Below, piece after piece: positions 46,989 through 54,799 of a stretch of DNA of 64,000 nucleotides (the first letter of the stretch is position 1; every line of letters starts with the position of its first letter). Both the position numbers and the translations under genes were made by a program. The stretch is from Sphingomonas glaciei. GTDB taxonomy: Bacteria > Pseudomonadota > Alphaproteobacteria > Sphingomonadales > Sphingomonadaceae. The stretch spans positions 2,265,001-2,329,000 of the forward strand of contig NZ_CP097253.1 of the NCBI RefSeq assembly GCF_023380025.1. Direction: 5' to 3'. The notes under the pieces were generated by a model. It was not told the DNA's origin. It saw only the letters and a list, made by a program, of their open reading frames with translations, and did no database searches.

Positions 46989-48202
46989 ACCTGCTCCAAC
47001 GCCTGCTGGGCGACCGCATCCGCAACGGCACCCTGACGGTGATCATGCCGGGCGGCGAGCGCTCCACGGTCGGCTCGGGCGAGCCGGTGGTGGTCGCCCG
47101 GATCCACGACAAGGCGGCGCTGGTCACCCTGCTCCGCAATCCGCGTCTGGCGTTCGGCGAGCTGTACATGGACGGCCGGCTGACGATCGAGCAGGGGCAG
47201 CTGATGGACCTACTGACGGTGGTGGTCGGCGCCAACCGGTTCGAGGACGGCGGCCACAAGGGCCGGCTCAAGAAGCAGGTGGGCTTCCTCAAGGGCTTGC
47301 TGCCGCGCCGCAACGACGCCGCCGCCGCGCGCCGCAATGTCGCCCATCACTACGACCTAGACGAGCGGCTCTACCGCCTCTTCCTCGACTCCGACCTGCA
47401 GTACAGCTGCGCCTACTTCCACGATCCGGCCAACAGCCTGGAGCAGGCCCAGGCCGACAAGAAGGCGCATATCGCCGCCAAACTCGACCTCCGGTCGGGC
47501 CAGCGGGTGCTCGACATCGGCTCGGGATGGGGCGGAATGGGGCTTTACCTCAACCGCGTGGCGGGGGTGGAAGTGCTCGGCGTCACACTCAGCGAGGAAC
47601 AGCTCCGCGTGTCGCGCCAGCGCGCCGAGGAGGCCGGGGTCGCCGACAAGGTCCGGTTCGAGCTGATCGACTATCGCGCCGTCACCGGCCGGTTCGACCG
47701 GATCATCTCGGTCGGGATGTTCGAGCATGTCGGCTTGGCTCACTATCGCGAATTCTTCGCTACCTGCCGCAACCTGCTGACCGAAGACGGCGTGATGCTG
47801 CTCCACACCATCGGCAAGTACGGCAAGTCAGGCAAACCAGACCCATTCACCGATAAGTGGATCTTCCCCGGCTACCACGTGCCCAGCCTCAGCCAGATGA
47901 TGGCGGCGAGCGAGGAGGTGCGGCTGATCGCGACCGACGTCGAAACGCTGCGGCTGCACTACGGCTATACGCTGCGCCACTGGCTGGCCAATTGCTATGC
48001 GCACCGGGCCGAGATCGTCGCGCTGTATGACGAGCGCTTCTTCCGGATGTGGGAATTCTATCTGGCCGCCGCGGCGATCGGGTTCGAACAGGGCGCGATG
48101 AACAATTTCCAGGTGCAATATGTCCGCGAGCGGCGCGCGCTGCCGATCACCCGCGATTACATGCACGAGGCCGAGCAGCGCTTCCGCCGCCCGGCCCCTT
48201 AG
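46985..48202 (+). CDS. cfa: Cyclopropane-fatty-acyl-phospholipid synthase
   Basis: A 405-residue SAM-dependent enzyme adding methylene across double bonds of membrane phospholipid acyl chains. Landmarks are NVAHHYDLDERLYRLFLDSD, LQYSCAYF, the SAM motif VLDIGSGWGGMGLYL, GVTLSEEQ, and IISVGMFEHVGLAHYREFF. The C-terminal segment FYLAAAAIGFEQGAMNNFQV is typical. It is coupled to the DUF2236 oxygenase gene by ATGA. Confidence 0.94.
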   Translation: MNLLQRLLGDRIRNGTLTVIMPGGERSTVGSGEPVVVARIHDKAALVTLLRNPRLAFGELYMDGRLTIEQGQLMDLLTVVVGANRFEDGGHKGRLKKQVGFLKGLLPRRNDAAAARRNVAHHYDLDERLYRLFLDSDLQYSCAYFHDPANSLEQAQADKKAHIAAKLDLRSGQRVLDIGSGWGGMGLYLNRVAGVEVLGVTLSEEQLRVSRQRAEEAGVADKVRFELIDYRAVTGRFDRIISVGMFEHVGLAHYREFFATCRNLLTEDGVMLLHTIGKYGKSGKPDPFTDKWIFPGYHVPSLSQMMAASEEVRLIATDVETLRLHYGYTLRHWLANCYAHRAEIVALYDERFFRMWEFYLAAAAIGFEQGAMNNFQVQYVRERRALPITRDYMHEAEQRFRRPAP

Positions 48203-48205
48203 GCA

Positions 48206-50257
48206 TTAGCGGCGGCGGCCGCGCAGTTCGGCGACCAGGTTGGGCGCCGGATAGATCTTCTCCAGCGCTTCCTGGACCGCGGCGGTCGACACCACGACGG
48301 TGCGGTTGAGCGTTCCGTCGTAGCCGTAATTGCCGCCCAGGCTGTGGATGTTGCCGTCGAACGCGGCACCGATCACCGTGCCCGCGCGGTCGATCACCGG
48401 CGATCCCGAATTGCCACCGATGATGTCGTTGGTGGTGACGAAATCATAGGTGACGTTCTTGTTGATGCGGGCCTGGTTGGCGGCGAATGCCGGGGGCAGG
48501 TCGAACGGTTCGGCACCGGTCGCGCGGTCGAAGGTGCCGCCCATCACCGTGCGGGTCGGGACCGGCGTGCCCCGCTCGTTCCAGCCTTGGACCTTGCCGT
48601 AGCTGATCCGCAGCGTGAAGGTGGCGTCGGGGTAGTTGCTGTCGCCGTAGACGGCGAAGCGGGCGTCGGCCAGCCGCGCACGGGCGGCCGTCAGCGGTGC
48701 GTCGACCTCGGCGTCATAGCGCTTCTGCAGCGCACGGGCGTTGGGGTCGAGGCTGCGGGCATAGACGATCATCGGATCGGTCGACGCCGCGATCGCCGCC
48801 GCGCCACCGTCCAGCAGCGCCTTGCGCGCCGCCGGATCGGCCAGCTTGGTCCCCGTCACCAGCCGCGCCGCCAGCGCTTCGGGCGACTCGCGGCCCAGCA
48901 GCAGCTTGGATTGCGGATGGTCGGCGCCGAGATATTCGCGCGCCTTGGACAGCGAGAATTCCATCTGCAGCTGGTCGAGCCACGGGGTCACCGGCCGCTC
49001 GTCGGTGAGGTTCTTCTCGAGCAGCGGTAGCGCCGAATCGGTGTAGCCCGGAAGGCGCTCGCCATTGGGCTTGCCGCGCTCGGCGGCGACCCGGACCAGC
49101 GCCAGCGCATAGTTGAACAGGTCGCCGCTGGGTAGCGCGTACAGCCGCTCGACGTAGATGGCGCGATTGGCCTCGACCGATCTGGCGATATCTCCCCAAG
49201 GAATACCAATCCCCGGCTTGCCCGCGCTGACCTGCTTGAGGCTTGCCTCAGCCGCGGCGAGCTTGCCGGTGAAGGCCGGATCGTTCAGCGCCTTCTGGCG
49301 GCCGATAAAGACCTTGAGGCTGTTCTCCAGCCCGCTCAGCGTTTCGGCGGCTTCGCGCTTGCGCTCGGGCGACTGCGCCATCGCCGCGATCATCCGGCCG
49401 CGCAGTTCGGACGTGGTAGTGACGATGATCGGCAGCGCCAGTTCGCGCTGGAAGGCGAGTTGGTCGCCGGTAAACAGGCGACTGGTCGAGCCCGGATTGC
49501 CGACCACGAAAGTCGCTTCGCCATCCTGCGGCGCGCGAGGGTTCCACTTGAGGAAGGCCGGCGTCGCGACCGGCTTGCCGTTTTCGTAGGCACGCAGGAA
49601 GCTCGCATCCATCGAGTAGCGCGGGAAGTTGAAATTGTCGGGATCGCCGCCGAATTGCGCGGCCTGCGCCTCGGGCGCCCAGGCCAACCGCACGTCGCTA
49701 TACTTGCGGTAGGTATAGAGCTTGTATTGGCCGCCGCCGTACAGGCTGACGACCTGGCAGCGGGTGGTCGCCTTGTCGGTGCAGCTGTCGCTTTCCAGCT
49801 TGGCAGTCGCGGCATTGCGGGCGCGCACCGCGTCGGCGCCGGTGGCCGATCCGATCGCCGCCTTGACCGTCGGGGTCACGTCGCGGATCGATGTCACCAC
49901 TTCGGCCTGCTGGCCGGCGCACTTCTTCTCCTCGGTCATGCTGCGGGCGGTGAAGCCCTTGACCAGGATGTTGTTGTCGGCGGTCGAATTCTCCTCGACG
50001 CAGGTCGCGACGCAATGGTGGTTGGTGAGGATGAGGCCGGTGTCGGACACGAAGCTGGCCGAACAGCCGCCGGTCAGCCGCACCGCCGCCGCACGGGTCT
50101 TGTCGAGCCAGGCCTGGTCGGGCGCCCAGCCATAGGCCGCCTTCATCCGCGCCGCCGGGAAGGCATCGAACGTCCACATTCCTTCGTCGGCCCGGGCCGT
50201 CCCCGGAAGCATGAAGGCGAGGGAAGCGCTGGCAAAGAGTGCGGACTTGAGACGCAT
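48206..50257 (-). CDS. S46 family dipeptidyl-peptidase (DPP7-type)
   Basis: A 683-residue periplasmic serine exopeptidase. The signal peptide is cleaved after TARA. The trypsin-like triad sits in LILTNHHCV (His), DPDNFNFPRYSMDASFLR (Asp) and GGNSGSPVIDRAGTVIG (Ser). The S1-specificity position 18 residues after Ser is Gly (FDGN), as in DPP7, which prefers hydrophobic P1 residues; DPP11 has Arg there. It is convergent with cfa, 3 bases apart. Confidence 0.93.
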   Translation of the reverse strand: MRLKSALFASASLAFMLPGTARADEGMWTFDAFPAARMKAAYGWAPDQAWLDKTRAAAVRLTGGCSASFVSDTGLILTNHHCVATCVEENSTADNNILVKGFTARSMTEEKKCAGQQAEVVTSIRDVTPTVKAAIGSATGADAVRARNAATAKLESDSCTDKATTRCQVVSLYGGGQYKLYTYRKYSDVRLAWAPEAQAAQFGGDPDNFNFPRYSMDASFLRAYENGKPVATPAFLKWNPRAPQDGEATFVVGNPGSTSRLFTGDQLAFQRELALPIIVTTTSELRGRMIAAMAQSPERKREAAETLSGLENSLKVFIGRQKALNDPAFTGKLAAAEASLKQVSAGKPGIGIPWGDIARSVEANRAIYVERLYALPSGDLFNYALALVRVAAERGKPNGERLPGYTDSALPLLEKNLTDERPVTPWLDQLQMEFSLSKAREYLGADHPQSKLLLGRESPEALAARLVTGTKLADPAARKALLDGGAAAIAASTDPMIVYARSLDPNARALQKRYDAEVDAPLTAARARLADARFAVYGDSNYPDATFTLRISYGKVQGWNERGTPVPTRTVMGGTFDRATGAEPFDLPPAFAANQARINKNVTYDFVTTNDIIGGNSGSPVIDRAGTVIGAAFDGNIHSLGGNYGYDGTLNRTVVVSTAAVQEALEKIYPAPNLVAELRGRRR

Positions 50258-50317
50258 GTATGGATGTCCTTGATCGGAATGGGTCGTGCACCGGATTAAC
50301 GCGCCCGCCGAAAAGGA

Positions 50318-50351
50318 AAAGGGGCCCGGCGATTGCCCGCCAAGCCCCTTT
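50318..50351 (-). terminator. Terminator downstream of the EF-hand gene
   Basis: AAAGGGGC (50318-50325) and GCCCCTTT (50344-50351) form a perfect 8-bp stem. On the - strand the 3' side continues as TTTCCTTTT-rich sequence, giving a reasonable intrinsic terminator 23 bases after the EF-hand gene stop. Confidence 0.6.
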
Positions 50352-50373
50352 CGCCTCGCAATCGCCCAGGCGA

Positions 50374-50952
50374 TCAGCCGCGCTGCATCGCTCCGCGCTG
50401 CTGGCGGGCCTGCTGCCGCTCTTCGCGAGTCACCCGGCCATCTCGGTTGAGGTCGACCCGGTCGAACCGCTGAAGCGCCGCGGTCTCAGCCTCGGCCAGC
50501 GAGATACGCTGGTCGCGGTTGGTGTCGGCCATGCGCAGCATCGCGCCGCCCATCCGCCCGCGCATCGCCATCCGCTGTCCGCCCATGCCACCGCGGCGAC
50601 CCTCGGCCCCGCGCTGGCCGCGCAGCGCTTCGGCGCGGGTCCATTCGTCGCGGCTGATCATGTTGTCGCGATTGGTATCGAGGCGCGCGAACATCTCGGC
50701 CCGGCGCGCGGGATCGGCGGCTCGCGTCATCCGCTGACGCATCTGACCGCGCACCGCCTGGCGCTCGGCCTGAGTGATGAAGCCGTCACGATTGGTGTCG
50801 ACCCGTGCAAACATAGTGCGAGCCCGCTGCACCACTTCAGCGCGGGTCTGGATTCCGTCACGGGCACTCGGCTGCGCGGCCAGCGGTGCCGCCTGCGCAC
50901 CAGCAGCGGTCGCGGCCAACAGCAAGCCAGCACCCAACAAGATCTTGGTCAT
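50374..50952 (-). CDS. Secreted EF-hand calcium-binding protein
   Basis: A 192-residue protein with signal peptide (TKILLGAGLLLAATAAGAQA). It has four EF-hand loops: DTNRDGFITQAE, DTNRDNMISRDE, DTNRDQRISLAE and DLNRDGRVTREE. A Gly/Arg/Met-rich linker (RGQRGAEGRRGGMGGQRMAM) separates the pairs. It probably binds calcium in the periplasm as a buffer or sensor. ATG 50952. Confidence 0.85.
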   Translation of the reverse strand: MTKILLGAGLLLAATAAGAQAAPLAAQPSARDGIQTRAEVVQRARTMFARVDTNRDGFITQAERQAVRGQMRQRMTRAADPARRAEMFARLDTNRDNMISRDEWTRAEALRGQRGAEGRRGGMGGQRMAMRGRMGGAMLRMADTNRDQRISLAEAETAALQRFDRVDLNRDGRVTREERQQARQQRGAMQRG

Positions 50953-51055
50953 AATGCCTCCATTCGCCCTGTTCTGATGAAGCCGCTGATAACCGCGGAT
51001 TACTGAACCGGGGGTGACAGGCGCGCGCCAAGCTGCAAGGGGCTGGACCATCGCC

Positions 51056-52630
51056 ATGATCCCGCCCGCCGCACCGCCGAACCCACCCGGAATGCCGCGC
51101 CCCTGGTGGGAAACGCGCGCCTTCGTGATGGTGATGGTGCTGCTCTCGGCGGTGCCCCTTCTGTATCCGCCGGTCCCGCCGCTGGTCGACCTGCTCGGCC
51201 ACATGGGCCGTTACCGCGTGATGCTCGACGGCGACGTGCCGAGCCTGGCCGCCGTCTACAGCTTCAAATGGGCGCTGATGGGCAATCTCGGGGTCGATCT
51301 CGCGGTCTATCCCTTGGCCAAATTGATTGGGCTCGAGGCGGCGGTGAAGCTGGTGATCATCTCGATCCCGATGATGACGACCGCGGGCATGCTGTGGGTC
51401 GCGCGCGAGGTGCATCACCGCCTGCCGCCGACCGTGATGTTCGCGCTTCCGTTCGTCTACGGCCACCATTTCCTGTTCGGCTTCGTCAATTATGCGCTAA
51501 GCGTCGCGCTGGCGATGCTCGCCTTCGCCCTGTGGCTGAGGCTCGGCCGCAAGCGCCTGTATCGCCTCCGCGCCGCGCTGTTCGTGCCGATCAGCATTCT
51601 CGTCTGGCTGTGCCACGCCTTCGGCTGGGGCTTCCTCGGCCTGCTCGCCTTCTCGGCCGAGGTGGTCCGCGCCCACGACGACGGCCGAAGCTGGTGGCGC
51701 TCGATCCTGCGCGCGGCCGGACAGAGCCTCAGCCTTGCACTGCCGCTGATGCTGATGATCCTGTGGCGCGAAGGTGGCGGCGGGGTCACCGCCGACTGGT
51801 TCAACTGGAAGAACAAGATGTTCTCGGTGAACACCGTTCTTCGCGACCGCTGGAGGGTGTGGGACCGGATCGGCTTCTTCACGTGCCTGGTCGTGTTCCT
51901 GTTCGCGGTCGTTCACCCGCGCCTGACCCTGTCGCGCATGCTGACCTTCACCGCGCTGGTGCTGGGCGCCGCCTTTGCGCTGCTGCCGCGGATCATCTTC
52001 GGTTCGGCCTATGCCGACATGCGGCTGATGCCCTTCGTCTTCGCGATCGCGCTGCTGGCGATCCGCTTCCGCCGCGACACGCCGCCGGTGATGGGCTGGG
52101 CGCTGGCGCTGCTGGCGCTCAGCTTCTTCCTCGCCCGCACCGCCAGCGTGACCTGGAGCCTGAAGCTCGCCAGCGACGAATATACGCGCCAGCTGACCGC
52201 GCTCGACCAGGTGCCGAACGGGGCCAGGGTGGTCAGCATGGTCGGACTCGGCTGCACCCGTGACAGCGGCTGGCCGATGTGGCGCAACGCCCATCTCGGC
52301 GGGATGGTGGTGGTGCGCCGCTACGGCTTCTCCAACGACCATTGGGATGTGCCGGGGGCCAAGCTGCTGACGGTCACCAACAAGGTCGCCGGCTACTGGC
52401 AGCACGATCCCTCCAACCTGATCGTTCAGGACGGCTGCCCGGCGCGGTTCGGCCGGCCGGTCAGCTGGATGCTGCGCCGCTTCCCGCGCGGGGCGTTCGA
52501 CTATCTGTGGCTGATCGATCCGCCGCCCTACGATCCGGCGCTAGTGTCGGATTTGCAAAAGGTGTGGGGGCTGCCCGACGGCTCGGCCCTCTACCGGATC
52601 GGCCCGGGACCGGCTAACCCGGCGCCATGA
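51056..52630 (+). CDS. Polytopic membrane protein, uncharacterised (glycan cluster)
   Basis: A 524-residue inner-membrane protein with about ten to eleven spans and a C-terminal periplasmic domain with two cysteines (GLGCTRDSG, QDGCPARFG). The layout resembles membrane GT-C-type sugar transferases, including an early acidic loop (VDLLGHMGRYRVMLDGD), but no certain catalytic motif is seen. It overlaps the following GT2 gene by ATGA. ATG 51056; an upstream frame to 51014 is weaker. Confidence 0.75.
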   Translation: MIPPAAPPNPPGMPRPWWETRAFVMVMVLLSAVPLLYPPVPPLVDLLGHMGRYRVMLDGDVPSLAAVYSFKWALMGNLGVDLAVYPLAKLIGLEAAVKLVIISIPMMTTAGMLWVAREVHHRLPPTVMFALPFVYGHHFLFGFVNYALSVALAMLAFALWLRLGRKRLYRLRAALFVPISILVWLCHAFGWGFLGLLAFSAEVVRAHDDGRSWWRSILRAAGQSLSLALPLMLMILWREGGGGVTADWFNWKNKMFSVNTVLRDRWRVWDRIGFFTCLVVFLFAVVHPRLTLSRMLTFTALVLGAAFALLPRIIFGSAYADMRLMPFVFAIALLAIRFRRDTPPVMGWALALLALSFFLARTASVTWSLKLASDEYTRQLTALDQVPNGARVVSMVGLGCTRDSGWPMWRNAHLGGMVVVRRYGFSNDHWDVPGAKLLTVTNKVAGYWQHDPSNLIVQDGCPARFGRPVSWMLRRFPRGAFDYLWLIDPPPYDPALVSDLQKVWGLPDGSALYRIGPGPANPAP

Positions 52631-53658
52631 CCGCGCTTTCGATCGTCGTTCCCTGCTTCAACGAAGAGGAATGCGTGCGCCTGCTGCACGGGCGGCTGAG
52701 CGGCGCGGCACGGACCACGTTCGGCGATAATTACGAGATCATCCTGGTCAACGACGGGTCCAAGGACCGGACCTGGTCGATCATGCAGGAAATGAGCGCG
52801 GCCGACCCGCACCTCACCTGCGTCAACCTGTCGCGCAATCACGGCCACCAGCTGGCGCTCACCGCCGGGCTCGACCTGGCGCGCGGCCATCGCATCCTGA
52901 TCGTCGACGCCGACCTGCAGGACCCGCCCGAACTGCTCGGGCCCATGCTGGAAGTGATGGAGCGCGAAGGCGCCGACGTCGTCTATGGCGTGCGCCGCAG
53001 CCGCGCCGGGGAAACTCGCTTCAAGCGCGCCACCGCCCACGCCTTCTACCGCCTGCTTTCCTCGGCGACCGAGATCGACATTCCGCTCGATGCTGGCGAC
53101 TTCCGGCTGATGAGTCGGCGCGCGCTGGACGTGCTCCTGGCAATGCCCGAACAGGCCCGCTTCGTGCGCGGAATGGTGGCGTGGATCGGGTTCAAGCAAT
53201 TGCCCTTCCCCTACGACCGGGCCGAGCGCGCGGCGGGGGAGAGCAAATATCCGCTGGGCAAGATGATTCGCTTTGCGCTCGACGCGCTGACCGGGTTCAG
53301 CTCGGCACCCCTGAAGCTCGCCAGCCACGCCGGCCTGCTGCTCAGCCTCAGCTCGCTGCTGATCATCGTCTATATCGGCTACGCCTTCCTCACCGGCCGC
53401 AACATCCAGGGCTGGACCAGCCTGATGCTGGTGGTGGTGGTGCTGGGCGCGGTGCAGATGTTCGTGCTCGCGATGATGGGCGAATATATCGGCCGGCTCT
53501 ACAGCCAGGCCAAGAACCGCCCGCTGTACATTGTCCAGGACATTGCCGGCGCCGCCCGCACTCCGCGCAAGATGCTGGGTCAGGTCCCGGTGGAAGCGAC
53601 CGCCCACAGCGACAGCCCCGGCGGCAGCGGGACCTTGCCGATCAACCGCGCCTCCTGA
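52627..53658 (+). CDS. Polyprenyl-phosphate glycosyltransferase (GT2, DPM1/ArnC-like)
   Basis: A 343-residue enzyme: LSIVVPCFNEEECVRLLHGR, VNDGSKDRT, DADLQDPPELLGPM (DXD-type metal site), and DAGDFRLMSRRALDVLLAMP. Two C-terminal transmembrane helices hold it in the inner membrane. Such enzymes transfer a sugar from a nucleotide donor to undecaprenyl phosphate for use by flippases and GT-C enzymes. It is coupled to the upstream membrane gene and overlaps the convergent methyltransferase gene by 79 bases. Confidence 0.93.
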   Translation: MTALSIVVPCFNEEECVRLLHGRLSGAARTTFGDNYEIILVNDGSKDRTWSIMQEMSAADPHLTCVNLSRNHGHQLALTAGLDLARGHRILIVDADLQDPPELLGPMLEVMEREGADVVYGVRRSRAGETRFKRATAHAFYRLLSSATEIDIPLDAGDFRLMSRRALDVLLAMPEQARFVRGMVAWIGFKQLPFPYDRAERAAGESKYPLGKMIRFALDALTGFSSAPLKLASHAGLLLSLSSLLIIVYIGYAFLTGRNIQGWTSLMLVVVVLGAVQMFVLAMMGEYIGRLYSQAKNRPLYIVQDIAGAARTPRKMLGQVPVEATAHSDSPGGSGTLPINRAS

Positions 53659-54311
53659 GCGAACACCACTTCCAGCGCGGCATTGAGCGGCGCCGGCGGA
53701 AGCGTGTCATCGCCATCGTCCTTGCCGGTCAGCTTGCCCGCGGCTCGCGCCGCGATCGCCACCGGAAGCAGGAAGCTGTTGAGGTAGCCCATCTTCTCCA
53801 GCTTGAGCGGGGAGCCGTCGACCAGCGCTTTCAGCGACGCCTTCGAATAGCGCCGCTGGTGGTGATTGACGACGTCGTGCGCCGACCACATCCACTGGTG
53901 GGCGGGGACGGTCATCACGAACTTGCCGCCCGGCTTCAGGCAGCGCGCGATCCCGGCCAGCGCGGCGCGGTCGTCCGCGATATGCTCGATCACGTCGAAC
54001 GATCCGATCATGTCGTACGAATTGTCCGCCACGCCCTCAAGCGCCGGAAGCGGGGACGAGCCGATCGGCCGGCCGAGCCGCATCTCGGCCATCGCCCGCG
54101 CCGCTGGATCGACCTCGATCGCATCGACCGAACCGAACAGGTCAAGCATCGCGAAATTGTGCCCGGTGCCGCAGCCGACCTCGAGGATCTTGCTGTTGGG
54201 ACGCGGCCGCACCACGCGGGCGATCAGCTGGGCCAGTACCCTGCGCCGGGCGCGGTACCACCAGTGGCGCTGGTCGAGTTCGGCCATGCGGTCATAGACT
54301 TGCCGCTCCAT
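53580..54311 (-). CDS. Class I SAM-dependent methyltransferase
   Basis: A 243-residue methyltransferase with an N-terminal YDRMAELDQRHWWYRARRR, SAM motif ILEVGCGTGHNFAML, DAIEVDPAARAMA, GSFDVIEHIADDRAALAGI and HHQRRYSKASLKALV. These features are like sugar- or lipid-directed methyltransferases found next to GtrA and GT2 genes. ATG 54311 overlaps the gtrA stop by one base (TGATG). The 3' end runs 79 bases into the convergent GT2 gene. Confidence 0.9.
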   Translation of the reverse strand: MERQVYDRMAELDQRHWWYRARRRVLAQLIARVVRPRPNSKILEVGCGTGHNFAMLDLFGSVDAIEVDPAARAMAEMRLGRPIGSSPLPALEGVADNSYDMIGSFDVIEHIADDRAALAGIARCLKPGGKFVMTVPAHQWMWSAHDVVNHHQRRYSKASLKALVDGSPLKLEKMGYLNSFLLPVAIAARAAGKLTGKDDGDDTLPPAPLNAALEVVFAQEARLIGKVPLPPGLSLWAVASTGT

Positions 54312-54724
54312 CAGCCGAACACCCACCAGCGATTGAGCGCGAAGGTCAGGAACGGCGTGATCAGAACAGCCGGGACCAGCGGCCACCAGGTCGGACCGTG
54401 CAGCCAGTCGACCGCGACCCAGGTGAAGCCCGCGTTCATCAACATGCCCGCGGTCTGCACCGCCAGGAATTGCGCCTTGGTCTTCTTGTCCTCGGTCCGC
54501 TCATGCCCCTTAAAGCTCCACCGGCTGTGAAGGAAAAAGCCGGCGGTCACCGCCACCGCATAGGCGATCACCACCGCCAGTACCGGCCACATCACATAGG
54601 TGGCGAGCGGCCAATAGACCGCGGCGTAGAGCAGGGTCGAGCCGAGACCGACCAGACCGAAGCGGATCAACTGGCCGATCAGCTCGCGGCGGTGGGAGGA
54701 TTGGGGCAGGCTTGCCTGGATCAT
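54311..54724 (-). CDS. GtrA family membrane protein
   Basis: A 137-residue protein with four predicted spans and the GtrA pattern (LIRFGLVGLGSTLLYAAVYW, ...NRWWVFG at the C-terminus and FFLHSRWSFKGHE in the loop). GtrA proteins are proposed flippases or accessories for undecaprenyl-linked sugars. ATG 54724 is the first compact start; the longer frame to 54835 overlaps the divergent gene. It is coupled to the methyltransferase gene. Confidence 0.9.
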   Translation of the reverse strand: MIQASLPQSSHRRELIGQLIRFGLVGLGSTLLYAAVYWPLATYVMWPVLAVVIAYAVAVTAGFFLHSRWSFKGHERTEDKKTKAQFLAVQTAGMLMNAGFTWVAVDWLHGPTWWPLVPAVLITPFLTFALNRWWVFG

Positions 54725-54799
54725 GGCCTTGCCTCCTAGGGTCAAGTGCCTAGAGCGGCAACCGATTGCCTGAGTGCGGGCAAGGGAGTGGAGAGCTGA

